This document shows, piece by piece, positions 1 through 7,711 of a stretch of 64,000 nucleotides of DNA (the first letter of the stretch is position 1; every line of letters starts with the position of its first letter). The stretch is from the NCBI GenBank assembly GCA_027492795.1, contig JAPUEB010000018.1:28769-92768 (forward strand). Direction: 5' to 3'. Source of the DNA: Chryseobacterium sp. (GTDB taxonomy: Bacteria; Bacteroidota; Bacteroidia; Flavobacteriales; Weeksellaceae). The notes under the pieces are model-generated. The model did no database searches, was not told where the DNA came from, and saw only the letters and a program-made list of their open reading frames with translations. Both the position numbers and the translations under genes were made by a program.

Positions 1-1421
1 TTTTTGGCTAAAGATTTCATATCCAACTCATCAATAAAAGGTTTTTGTCCTTCTTTGGTAAAACCTTCACCAATTAAGTAAGTTTTTCCGGTTGAAGCAT
101 CGATTACACTTCTTCCGTAAGCATTTCTGGTTCTGTTGAAACTTCCAGGGTCGCTATAAACGTCCTGATAGTTTCGGTCGTCTAAAATTCTGGAGTTTCC
201 GGATTTTAAATCTACCAAATAAGATTTTGTATTTCTCGTATCATACCAACTGTCTGAAACCACCGCGAAATCAGCATTCGACCAATCAATTCCGCCGTAA
301 CGCTGTTTTGTTTTGAAAAAAGATTTTGGATTTCCATTAAATGGCGCTTCCCAAAGGAAAATTTCGTCCCTAAAATCCACTGATTTCGATTGATCGCCAC
401 CGTCTAAAGCTTCAGCAAAAACCAAAGTTGCTGGTGCATCATCGCGCCAAGTCATACTTCTTTTTCCGGTTCTTACGGATGAAAAACCTTTTGGCATCAC
501 TTCATTTAATGGAACTTCATTCACCGTTTTTACCAAATTTCCGTAGCTATCGTAAACTGTGGAAGTCATTGGAAATCTGCTTAATGGAACAATGTACGAA
601 AATGGTTTTTTTATGGTTGTAAGCATCAAATAATTGCCGTCAGGAGAAAAACTGTTGCCTGCAAACAAATCCGCATCTTTCAATTTTGTTTTAGAACCAT
701 CGGTTTTTACGCGATACAGCTCAGATTTTACCAAATTTTCAAAATTTTGTTCATCTTGTGGATTTTTCAACAAATCTTGATAGGTTCTGTTTTGAGAAAC
801 TTTTCCGTCCGAAGTAGAAACAATTGGTCCGGTTGGTAAATCCTTGTTGCTGTCCAATAATGCCGCACGATTTTCTGGAAGGACTTTTACCAGCAATTCA
901 TTGGAATTTCGATACCAAACATAAGGCATTCCGAAATTGGCGTTCAAGTTATCTGAAGTGATTTTTTTCGCGGTTGCGGTTGCCAAATCAATTGTCCATA
1001 GTTCAACACCTTTTGCAGTAGTATTGGTAAAAGCCAAGGTTTTTTCATCGGGAGAAAAAGAAGTATAGGCAATTTTTGGATTTGCAGGAAGATTTTTAAC
1101 CTGAACTTCAGTTTTGTCGTTTATTTTTCTGATTTTCAAATTGTTAATATAAGTCATCGTGCTCGAAATATTGGTCACAGGATTTATTCTTAAACCTCCT
1201 AATTTCATTTCGGGTTGATTGAGGTCGTCCAAAGATTTGTAGGTATTTCGATAAGAAAAAATCAGCCAATCTCTTTTGCTGTCCATAAAAACAGAAGGAG
1301 GTCTTTCAAAATCTGCCAACTGCAATATTTCGGCAGAAGGTTTTTGATAAGTAATGTTTTCCTGCGCATTCAAATGAAAAGAAATCGCAAGAAAAAGAGC
1401 GGAAATTTTTAGAATTTTCAT
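1..1421 (-). CDS. Secreted S9-family peptidase, N-terminal part (cut by window edge)
   Basis: This is the front part of an exported serine peptidase of the prolyl oligopeptidase clan. It runs off the left edge: 473 codons are visible and the frame is still open at position 1, so the catalytic alpha/beta-hydrolase domain lies outside. Translation starts with a signal peptide (MKILKISALFLAISFHLNAQ). The rest looks like the beta-propeller of S9 enzymes, with blade motifs such as FSPDEKTLAF and FSPDGNYLML. From memory the closest group is the glutamyl-endopeptidase-like S9 proteins common in Flavobacteriia; substrate specificity cannot be read here. It would act in the periplasm or outside the cell. 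The catalytic triad is not visible, so activity is inferred. Confidence 0.8.
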   Translation of the reverse strand, partial: MKILKISALFLAISFHLNAQENITYQKPSAEILQLADFERPPSVFMDSKRDWLIFSYRNTYKSLDDLNQPEMKLGGLRINPVTNISSTMTYINNLKIRKINDKTEVQVKNLPANPKIAYTSFSPDEKTLAFTNTTAKGVELWTIDLATATAKKITSDNLNANFGMPYVWYRNSNELLVKVLPENRAALLDSNKDLPTGPIVSTSDGKVSQNRTYQDLLKNPQDEQNFENLVKSELYRVKTDGSKTKLKDADLFAGNSFSPDGNYLMLTTIKKPFSYIVPLSRFPMTSTVYDSYGNLVKTVNEVPLNEVMPKGFSSVRTGKRSMTWRDDAPATLVFAEALDGGDQSKSVDFRDEIFLWEAPFNGNPKSFFKTKQRYGGIDWSNADFAVVSDSWYDTRNTKSYLVDLKSGNSRILDDRNYQDVYSDPGSFNRTRNAYGRSVIDASTGKTYLIGEGFTKEGQKPFIDELDMKSLAK

Positions 1422-1498
1422 AAAAAAATCAATTTTTACGAAAATAGGGAATTTAAAATAAAATATAGCTAATCAAAAAAAACAAAAAATGTAATTTT

Positions 1499-1560
1499 AA
1501 TCGCAAGGAACGCAAAATCTCTTCCTATCCTTCTGCTTTTTTGTTCGCAAAGGCGTTTCA
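1499..1560. repeat. Dispersed repeat, 'cgcaaagaacgcaaag' type, copy 1
   Basis: The motif aatcgcaaggaacgcaaa is followed about 30 nt later by tcgcaaaggcgtttc. The same arrangement recurs at 3198-3268. It fills the gene-free stretch between the S9 peptidase and the DoxX gene; no ORF lies in it. Confidence 0.55.
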
Positions 1561-1659
1561 CTCAGCTACAGTTGAATTATTTTAGAAAATCTCTTTAATT
1601 TTAACACTACATTTCTCAATTGCTAAAAAAAGTGGATTTTCGACCGAAAAAGTGAAGCA

Positions 1660-1684
1660 TAAAAAAAGCAGCAAAATTGCTGCT
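1660..1684 (-). terminator. Rho-independent terminator after the DoxX gene
   Basis: On the minus strand agcagcaa and ttgctgct form an 8-bp stem with a two-base loop, followed by a run of seven T. It lies just past the stop codon of the DoxX-family gene. Confidence 0.7.
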
Positions 1685-1706
1685 CAATATTTTACGGTGG
1701 ATAATT

Positions 1707-2135
1707 CTACCAAGAAGATTCCCTTTTCTTACCAATCATCGCATCAATAGAAAATTTTCCGGGTCCAAATGCGAAAAGAAGCAGGTAAATTGAAAGATAG
1801 AGCAAGCTCATTTCACGGTCTGAAAAAGGGTCGGCTCCGTGAACGTAAAATCCAGCTACAGCCATCGTAATTATTAAAAAGAACAAGGCCCATCTTGTGA
1901 AAAGCCCCAAAATAATAAATATAGAGCAAACAAATTCCGCAAACACCGCCAATCCTAAAGAAATTCTTGTTCCCAATCCAAGAAAATCCATAAATTTAAT
2001 TTCTCCGCCGTCAATAAGCTGCTGAAGTTTTGGATAACCATGCGAAATCATTGCAAAACCAATAAAAATACGAACCACCAAAAGAACAATGTTGATAACA
2101 ACAGGGTTGGTTTTCGTAGAAGTAAAATAATTCAT
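1707..2135 (-). CDS. DoxX family inner-membrane protein
   Basis: A 142-residue protein with four predicted hydrophobic segments and the DoxX signature near the N-terminus (RIFIGFAMISHGYPKL, about residues 22-37). DoxX-like proteins are small quinone-associated or redox-linked membrane proteins; the precise substrate is unknown for most of the family. Length and topology fit the family. The ATG is preceded by a non-coding stretch shared with the end of era, and a terminator follows, so it is probably its own unit or the end of an era transcript. No unusual residues were seen. Confidence 0.8.
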   Translation of the reverse strand: MNYFTSTKTNPVVINIVLLVVRIFIGFAMISHGYPKLQQLIDGGEIKFMDFLGLGTRISLGLAVFAEFVCSIFIILGLFTRWALFFLIITMAVAGFYVHGADPFSDREMSLLYLSIYLLLFAFGPGKFSIDAMIGKKRESSW

Positions 2136-2199
2136 CTTTGTAATTTTTACACAAAACTATTAAAAATCCTATAAACAAAAGAAAATCCGTAAAAATTCG

Positions 2200-3081
2200 C
2201 TATCGGTAGCCGAAATTTTTTAAATCTCTATCGTTCTTTCGCCAGTCTTTTTTTACCTTAACAAAGAGATTTAGGTGAATTTTTTTCGCGAAAAACTTTT
2301 CCAAATCTATTCTGGCTTCGGTTCCCACTTTTTTTATCGCTTCGCCTTTATGGCCAATGATGATGCCTTTTTGCGTGTCTCTTTCCACATAAATAATGGA
2401 ATCGATGAAGATAATTCCTTCTTTTTCCTTGAATTGTTCGGTAACAACTTCCACGGAATACGGAATTTCCTTCTCATAATTCAGCAGAATTTTTTCGCGA
2501 ATGGCCTCGTTTACAAAAAAACGTTCGGGTTTATCGGTATATTGGTCTTTGTCGTAATAAGGAGGATTTTCAGGGAGAAGAGATTTTAATTTTGGTAAAA
2601 TAACTTCCGTATTGAAACCTTCCAACGCCGAAATCGGCAAAATTTCGGCTTTCGGGATGCGTTCGTGCCACATTTCCATCGCTTTTTCCAAATCTTCTTG
2701 GTTGGATTTGTCGATTTTATTGATGAGGATTAAAACCGGTACCGGAATTTTGTTTAGTTTTTCTACCAAAAATTCAAAAGGTTCCGTTTTATCGAGAATA
2801 TCGACGATGAATAGGAAAACATCCGCATCCTGTAAAGAATCCTTCACAAAATCCATCATTTTTTCCTGAAGACCATATTTCGGGTCCAAAACTCCAGGTG
2901 TATCGCTGAAAACAATCTGCAAATCGTCCTCGTTGTAAATTCCGAAAATTCTGTGACGGGTTGTTTGCGCTTTTTGGGTGACGATCGCGAGTTTTTCGCC
3001 CATCAACTGGTTCAAAAGCGTTGATTTTCCGGCGTTTGGTTTTCCTACAATGTTTACAAATCCGGCTTTATGTTTTTCCAA
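2200..3081 (-). CDS. era: GTPase Era
   Basis: Essential GTPase that binds the 3' end of 16S rRNA during 30S subunit assembly. All G motifs are present: G1 GKPNAGKST (residues 13-21), G3 DTPG (about 60-63) and G4 NKID (about 122-125). A C-terminal KH domain contains GHKGEAIKKVG. At 293 residues the length is normal. The start is a TTG at 3079-3081: it gives the family-typical N-terminus (MEKHKAGFVNIVGK), there is no in-frame ATG before the P-loop, and a stop codon lies three codons upstream. A methyltransferase gene lies upstream on the same strand beyond a 277-bp gap. Confidence 0.95.
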   Translation of the reverse strand: MEKHKAGFVNIVGKPNAGKSTLLNQLMGEKLAIVTQKAQTTRHRIFGIYNEDDLQIVFSDTPGVLDPKYGLQEKMMDFVKDSLQDADVFLFIVDILDKTEPFEFLVEKLNKIPVPVLILINKIDKSNQEDLEKAMEMWHERIPKAEILPISALEGFNTEVILPKLKSLLPENPPYYDKDQYTDKPERFFVNEAIREKILLNYEKEIPYSVEVVTEQFKEKEGIIFIDSIIYVERDTQKGIIIGHKGEAIKKVGTEARIDLEKFFAKKIHLNLFVKVKKDWRKNDRDLKNFGYR

Positions 3082-3197
3082 TTTTTTTTAGTTTAAAATT
3101 AAAGGTTTTGCAAAGGTAGGGAATAAATTTCTTTAGTTTTAACGGGATTAATGCGCGAATTTTTTTTTATTTAAACCTATTCATTAGCATTATTCTT

Positions 3198-3268
3198 AAT
3201 CGCAAAGAACGCAAAGTTTTTTTATTTACTAATTGTTAAGTTTTTACGGTCGCAAAGGCACTTCGTTT
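3198..3268. repeat. Dispersed repeat, 'cgcaaagaacgcaaag' type, copy 2
   Basis: This copy has aatcgcaaagaacgcaaag and then tcgcaaaggcacttc, matching the copy at 1499-1560 in both blocks and their order. It sits in the 277-bp gap between era and the methyltransferase gene, which holds nothing else that I can name. Confidence 0.55.
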
Positions 3269-3358
3269 AGCAAAAAAAAATGAATACTTTAAAAAACCTT
3301 TCTATAAAGTTTGAAAACGGTAAAACTAAAAAAGAATTTCTGTGTTGGTTGAAAAAAA

Positions 3359-4126
3359 TCATTTTTTAAAAACCACCGGTAAAATTTCGTTTTCCATCAA
3401 GCCAAACTTTTTGATGTCTTCTTTTGAGAATTTTTGGGAATAAAAAAGTGGTTCAGTGGCAAATCCGACGCTTCTTAATCGGTCGAAATAGTCCATTCCG
3501 TACCAACGAACGTGGTCGTATTGCCCGAAATGTTTTTGGCGTTCTTTAGGGTCTTTTATGCTGAAATCTTCGTAAGTCTTTTCCAAAGAATTCTTCATCG
3601 GAACCTGAAAAATTCCCCAACCTCCTTTTTTCATCACGCGGTAAAGTTCGCTCATCGCTTTTCGGTCGTCCTCAATATGCTCTAAAACGTGGTTGCAAAA
3701 AACGACATCGAAACTTTCATTTTCAAAAGGTAAATCCAAAATATCGGCTTTCACATCTACAATCGGCGAAAAAAGGTCTGCTGAAGTGTAATCCAAATTT
3801 TTCATTTTTTTGAATTTCCTTAAAAATTCCTGTTCCGGAGCGATGTGCAGAACTTTGTAGTTTTTTTTAAAAAAATCAGTTTCGTTTTGCAGATAAAGCC
3901 ACATTTGTCGATGACGTTCCAAACTTAAAGTTCCTGGCGAAAGTGCATTTTCGCGTTGTTTTCCATAACCGTAGGGAAGAAATTTGCGATAAGATTTTCC
4001 GTCGATTGGGTCGTAGAATTTATCTCCTTTGAAAAACTGATAAATCAGCGGACGCGCCAAAATACTCATCTGAATAAGCATCGGGCGAGGAATTTTGTTG
4101 AGGAGAAGTTTGGTGAGGTTTTTCAT
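3359..4126 (-). CDS. Class I SAM-dependent methyltransferase
   Basis: A 255-residue protein with a Rossmann-type methyltransferase core in its middle: a motif I-like region VLHIAPEQ (about residue 93) and the post-II block VVFCNHVLEHIEDD typical of Methyltransf_11 proteins. The first 90 residues are basic and hydrophobic, including RPMLIQMSILARPLIYQF. The GxGxG loop is replaced by APE, as in a group of methyltransferases found near sugar or lipid genes. Substrate unknown. It is followed downstream on the same strand by era. An A-family repeat lies immediately upstream at 4181-4243. Confidence 0.75.
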   Translation of the reverse strand: MKNLTKLLLNKIPRPMLIQMSILARPLIYQFFKGDKFYDPIDGKSYRKFLPYGYGKQRENALSPGTLSLERHRQMWLYLQNETDFFKKNYKVLHIAPEQEFLRKFKKMKNLDYTSADLFSPIVDVKADILDLPFENESFDVVFCNHVLEHIEDDRKAMSELYRVMKKGGWGIFQVPMKNSLEKTYEDFSIKDPKERQKHFGQYDHVRWYGMDYFDRLRSVGFATEPLFYSQKFSKEDIKKFGLMENEILPVVFKK

Positions 4127-4180
4127 TTTTCAGGTGCGAAAATACGGAATATTAGCATTCCTATCAATTTCATTTTGAAG

Positions 4181-4243
4181 GAAATTTTCCACCCATGTCA
4201 TCCTGAGCCAAGTCGAAGGAAGGGTTGGGGAAAAGAAAATTTC
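4181..4243. repeat. Palindromic repeat family A, copy 1 (compound)
   Basis: Ends are inverted (gaaattttc ... gaaaatttc). The interior has the block gtcatcctgag...cgaaggaaggg followed by ttggggaaaag. The same interior appears in the copy at 60578-60695, and the ttggggaaaa arm is shared with all other family A copies. Confidence 0.6.
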
Positions 4244-4402
4244 TGATATTGTAATTTAAAAATAAGAAATATAAACAGGTTCAAAACAGACCAAACGCAT
4301 TAAAAATAGGTTAGATACCATGAATTCTTTATTCCTTTCAAGAAAACAAGATTGTAAATACTTTATTCTGATAGGCGATCTACTTTTTTTAGCCGCTGAA
4401 TT

Positions 4403-4571
4403 AAGGGTGACTCAAAAGGCAGCAGAGAATAAAAAAACCTTATTCCATTAGTAACTTTTTACATGAGCATGAAGCTCACCCTTATTCCATATATCAGGAA
4501 AATTTCTTTTTTTAATAAAGGAATAAGGTTTTTGTAGTTCCTTAATCGAAATTTTACTAATGGAATAAGGT
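4403..4571. repeat. Nested inverted repeats upstream of the leader/rtcB region
   Basis: An exact 18-bp inverted repeat has arms accttattccattagtaa at 4437-4454 and its complement at 4554-4571. Inside, a further ggaataaggttttt (4520-4533) pairs with the left arm, and aagggtga (4403-4410) is inverted against tcaccctt (4476-4483). No ORF or known element explains it; the transcript could fold into alternative hairpins. Confidence 0.6.
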
Positions 4572-4663
4572 CTTTTGTATAAAAATTTCGTTGTATAAAG
4601 AACAACTCAATATTTAATTTGAGATAAAATTTTAATGCGTTTAACCCAGGTTCAAAAAAATTA

Positions 4664-4696
4664 TTTGTAAAATCCAAAAAATAGTCTTTATATTTG
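4664..4696 (+). promoter_or_regulatory. Bacteroidetes-type promoter of the leader
   Basis: TTTG at 4664-4667 is separated by 21 nt from a perfect -7 element TATATTTG at 4689-4696 (consensus TAnnTTTG). Transcription would start near 4702, about 33 nt before the leader ORF. Confidence 0.65.
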
Positions 4697-4734
4697 CGCC
4701 AAGAAAATTTTAACCCTTTAAAAACAACGAAGCA

Positions 4735-4812
4735 ATGTTCAAATTTAGCGAATACCATTCTACTGCGACACCACTTTCTGTGGTTTGCTTCGGGCTGTTT
4801 ACTTTTCAATAG
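4735..4812 (+). CDS. Candidate 25-residue leader peptide
   Basis: A short ORF starts MFKFSEYHST and ends VCFGLFTFQ. It sits between a good promoter (4664-4696) and a strong intrinsic terminator (4835-4869). Five of the 25 residues are Phe, and there are several Ser/Thr. Within its coding sequence ccac/gtgg (4771-4783) can form a small hairpin, and cttcggg (4788-4794) is complementary to the 5' arm of the terminator, cccgaag (4838-4844). This is the layout of a translation-controlled attenuator. The peptide itself is unlikely to have another job. The regulated gene would be rtcB, the next gene on this strand, but that is inferred. I do not recognise which amino acid or signal it senses. Confidence 0.5.
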   Translation: MFKFSEYHSTATPLSVVCFGLFTFQ

Positions 4813-4834
4813 AAATTTTTTACAATGAAAATAC

Positions 4835-4869
4835 AAACCCGAAGTTGCAAGATTTCGGGTTTTTTTTGT
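4835..4869 (+). terminator. Attenuator-like intrinsic terminator
   Basis: aaacccgaa (4835-4843) pairs perfectly with ttcgggttt (4854-4862), followed by a run of T. The 5' arm can instead pair with cttcggg inside the leader ORF, which would block this terminator. Confidence 0.75.
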
Positions 4870-4998
4870 GAAAATTTTTCAAAATATTTTTTCTAAAAAC
4901 ATTCCCGAAATTTTAAAAGATTAGCCTTTAAACCGTCAAATTTCTGCCGGAATATTCTTGATGATTTTGTTAAAAATCTTATCTGGAATCTTAAAATG

Positions 4999-5019
4999 AT
5001 GAATACAAATGGTATTCAT
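4999..5019 (+). other. Hairpin just before the rtcB start
   Basis: atgaatac (4999-5006) and gtattcat (5012-5019) form a perfect 8-bp stem with a 5-nt loop, 28 nt before the favoured rtcB ATG at 5047. It lacks a T run, so it is not a terminator; it could affect translation or processing. Confidence 0.4.
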
Positions 5020-5046
5020 CCAAAGTCTATTATCAATATTAAAATT

Positions 5047-6438
5047 ATGGGAAATTTAAAAATAAGAGGTAAAGATTTGCTGCAAATCGGTTATCCGAAC
5101 GACAAATCCGTTACCGTTGCTTTGGAAGTGGTAAAGAAAAACTTTCAAGACAAAAATGTGGCTTTCGTGAAAAGCCAGTTAGAAAAAATTTTACAAAATC
5201 CTGCTGAATTTTCTGCGCACCTTACTTTCGGGCAAATTGCGGAAGAACTTTTATCAGGCAAAAAAACAGAAAAGCAAATGTTATTAAAAAATAGGGTTCC
5301 GCATCAAATTTTTGGGAACGAAATATCAAATGATGCCATCAACCAGTTTTATACCTCGCTAAAATTGCCAATTTCGGTAAAAGGCGCATTAATGCCGGAT
5401 TCGCATTACGGTTACGGATTGCCGATTGGTGGTGTTTTGGGTGTAAAAAACGCCGTAATCCCTTTCGGAGTGGGTGTGGATATTGGTTGCAGAATGTGTT
5501 TAAGCATTTTGGACATTCCGATTTCGTACTTAGATGGCGCGAAAGAAAAATTTAAAAACGCACTGATGGAACACACCAAATTTGGGATGAAAGAAGTGCA
5601 CAAATCCCATATTGAACACGAAATTTTCGATAGGGAAACTTTTGATCTAATTCCAATTTTAAGAAGATTAAAGGAAAAAGCGATTAAACAAATGGGAAGT
5701 TCGGGTGGTGGAAATCATTTCGTGGAATTTGGTGAGGTGGAGATTTTGGAAGAAAACAACCAAATTAATCTCCCGAAAGGCAAATATGTTGGAATACTTT
5801 CACACAGCGGTTCTCGTGGATTTGGGGCGGAAATTGCGCAATATTACACGCGAGTTGCCATAGAAAATTGTCCGCTGCCAAAAGAGGCGCAACATTTAGC
5901 TTGGCTGGATTTGGATACGCATCTTGGACAGGAATATTGGATTTCGATGAATTTAGCGGGAGATTATGCATCAGCTTGTCACCACGACATTCACAGGAGA
6001 TTGTTGAAGGAAATTGGAGGAAAAATGAAGACACGAATCGAGAATCACCACAATTTTGCATGGAAGGAAATTCACGACGGCGAAGAACTCATTGTTCACC
6101 GAAAAGGCGCAACTCCCGCATCTGAAAACGAATTGGGAATTATTCCTGGTTCTATGACGAGCAAAGGGTTTATCGTTCGAGGTTTGGGAAATCCAAATTC
6201 ACTAAACTCGGCTTCGCATGGAGCCGGAAGAGCCTTCTCCCGAAGTTCGGCAAAAAGCACTTTCACCATGAATGAAATGAAAAATGAGCTAAAAAATCAT
6301 AAAGTTTCACTTATTGGCGGAGGTTTGGAAGAAGCACCGATGGTTTACAAAAACATCAACGATGTGATGAATGCGCAGCAGGATTTGGTGGATATTTTGG
6401 GAACTTTTCAACCGAGAATTGTAAGAATGGATAAATAG
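5047..6438 (+). CDS. rtcB: RtcB-family RNA ligase (RtcB2 type, paired with prfH)
   Basis: GTP- and Mn-dependent RNA ligase that joins 2',3'-cyclic phosphate to 5'-OH ends. Metal and catalytic motifs are present: GVGVDIGCRMC (about residue 145), GGGNHFVE (about 220), HSGSRG (about 253) and the guanylylated-His region SHGAGR (about 388). I chose the ATG at 5047, giving 463 residues beginning MGNLKIRGKDLLQIGYP as in relatives; an in-frame ATG at 4996 would add 17 residues that overlap a hairpin. prfH follows after 11 nt, an arrangement known for the RtcB2 branch, in which PrfH frees stalled ribosomes damaged in the decoding centre and RtcB reseals 16S rRNA. An attenuator-like leader lies 180 nt upstream. 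Confidence 0.92.
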   Translation: MGNLKIRGKDLLQIGYPNDKSVTVALEVVKKNFQDKNVAFVKSQLEKILQNPAEFSAHLTFGQIAEELLSGKKTEKQMLLKNRVPHQIFGNEISNDAINQFYTSLKLPISVKGALMPDSHYGYGLPIGGVLGVKNAVIPFGVGVDIGCRMCLSILDIPISYLDGAKEKFKNALMEHTKFGMKEVHKSHIEHEIFDRETFDLIPILRRLKEKAIKQMGSSGGGNHFVEFGEVEILEENNQINLPKGKYVGILSHSGSRGFGAEIAQYYTRVAIENCPLPKEAQHLAWLDLDTHLGQEYWISMNLAGDYASACHHDIHRRLLKEIGGKMKTRIENHHNFAWKEIHDGEELIVHRKGATPASENELGIIPGSMTSKGFIVRGLGNPNSLNSASHGAGRAFSRSSAKSTFTMNEMKNELKNHKVSLIGGGLEEAPMVYKNINDVMNAQQDLVDILGTFQPRIVRMDK

Positions 6439-6449
6439 TTTTTAAAAAA

Positions 6450-7046
6450 ATGAAACAGATTATACAGATTACCTCCGGAAAAGGACCGATTGAATGCGAG
6501 TTTTACACCGAAAAAGTTTTTGAAATGATAAAAAAAGAAATGCGCGAAAAGCAGATTCAGTTTGAAGTTTTAGAAACCATTGAAGGTGAAAAAATTGGAT
6601 TTCAGTCGATAACAATTGAGCTGGATAAGAACGATGAATTTTTAAAATCTTGGAAAGGCAGCATTCAGTTTGTGGCGAAAAGCAAATTCAGACCAAATCA
6701 TCAACGAAAAAATTGGTTTGTAGGTGTTTTCGAAATTGAAAACTTACAGGAATTGATTTTAAATGAAAGTGATTTGCAATTTCAAACGATGAGAAGTTCC
6801 GGAGCGGGCGGACAAAACGTAAACAAAGTAAATTCTGCGGTTCGCGTTACGCATTTGCCAACGAAAATACAAGTGGTCGCAATGGATTCCCGCTCTCAAC
6901 TGGAAAATAAAAAATTAGCAATTACCCGATTGAAACTAAAAATCATCGAACAAAATGCAAAACAAAAATCGGTTCTAAAAGAGAACCAATGGATGAACCA
7001 CGTTCAGCTGGAGCGCGGAAATCCGATAAAAATTTTTAAAATGTAG
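6450..7046 (+). CDS. prfH: Peptide chain release factor homologue PrfH
   Basis: A 198-residue RF-H protein. It carries the peptidyl-tRNA hydrolysis motif GGQ in SSGAGGQNVNK (about residues 114-124), followed by the conserved VRVTHLPTKI and SRSQLENKK blocks of class I release factors. It lacks the long N-terminal and codon-recognition regions of RF1/RF2, which fits release from damaged ribosomes without stop-codon reading. It starts 11 nt after rtcB and is surely cotranscribed with it. Published work on PrfH-RtcB pairs shows rescue of ribosomes cleaved in the 16S decoding centre; that this copy does the same is inferred from the pairing. Confidence 0.92.
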   Translation: MKQIIQITSGKGPIECEFYTEKVFEMIKKEMREKQIQFEVLETIEGEKIGFQSITIELDKNDEFLKSWKGSIQFVAKSKFRPNHQRKNWFVGVFEIENLQELILNESDLQFQTMRSSGAGGQNVNKVNSAVRVTHLPTKIQVVAMDSRSQLENKKLAITRLKLKIIEQNAKQKSVLKENQWMNHVQLERGNPIKIFKM

Positions 7047-7085
7047 AAAGAATTTCGACTTCTTTCGTAAATATCAATTACAAAA

Positions 7086-7649
7086 ATGACGCAAAATAAA
7101 TACTACTTTCAGGCTTTAGACAATTTCCCCTACAACTTGGAGGAAACTGTGGAAGCCTTGAATTACGCTATTTCTTTCGACGGACAAAACCCGGAAACGC
7201 TTTGCCTTTTGGCGAGGGTTTATTCCGAAGTGTTGAAAGATTATGAAACCGCGAAAGCCTACTTTGCAGAAGGTTTTCAGGAAAAAATGGATTCCACAAC
7301 GCTCCCAATTCCTTATATTTCATGCTTAATTAACAATGAAGATTATGCCGAAGCAGAAAAATTAATTGATTACGCAATAGGAATAAAAGGTATCGACAAA
7401 GCGACACTTTACTATCAAAAAGCGTTGATTTTGGAACGAAAAGATGAGTTAAAATTATCTTTAAAGGAATTGAAGATTGCCAAAAAATTCGCTTTTAACC
7501 AAAATTTTATGAGTTGTATTGAGGAAAGATGCGATTTTATCAAAAAGAAAATCAAGGATTTGAAGTCTAAAAAATCGAAAAAGAAATCTTCGAAAAAACT
7601 TAAGGATAAAAAGGAATCGGCAAAAGCAGCTTCAAAAAAGAAGAAATAA
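7086..7649 (+). CDS. TPR-repeat protein with lysine-rich tail
   Basis: A 187-residue protein with tetratricopeptide-like helices: AISFDGQNPETLCLLARVYS (about residues 29-48), a second block near 85-105 and a third near 105-130. It ends with about 35 residues made almost only of Lys, Ser and Ala, which suggests RNA, ribosome or nucleic-acid contact. There is no signal peptide, so it is cytoplasmic. It begins 39 nt after prfH and precedes the terminator at 7651-7688, so it may be the third gene of the rtcB-prfH transcript. The function is unknown; linkage to ribosome repair is only a suggestion from position and charge. Confidence 0.65.
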   Translation: MTQNKYYFQALDNFPYNLEETVEALNYAISFDGQNPETLCLLARVYSEVLKDYETAKAYFAEGFQEKMDSTTLPIPYISCLINNEDYAEAEKLIDYAIGIKGIDKATLYYQKALILERKDELKLSLKELKIAKKFAFNQNFMSCIEERCDFIKKKIKDLKSKKSKKKSSKKLKDKKESAKAASKKKK

Positions 7650-7650
7650 A

Positions 7651-7688
7651 AATTCCGCTCATTTGTTTTGGGCGGAATTCTATTTTTT
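7651..7688 (+). terminator. Terminator between convergent TPR gene and map
   Basis: aattccgc (7651-7658) pairs with gcggaatt (7672-7679), followed by ctattttttt. On the minus strand the stem is also followed by T-rich DNA, so it may serve map as well. Confidence 0.75.
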
Positions 7689-7711
7689 TATTTGTGAATA
7701 AAATATTAATT

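Noticed and set aside
4459..4836. A 125-codon minus-strand ORF
   Set aside because: It crosses the nested inverted repeats, the promoter and the leader/terminator region, with no recognisable domain; it is an antisense reading of non-coding and leader DNA.
4996..5046. In-frame N-terminal extension of rtcB
   Set aside because: The extra 17 residues have no family match and lie on a hairpin; relatives begin at the ATG at 5047. It cannot be excluded fully.
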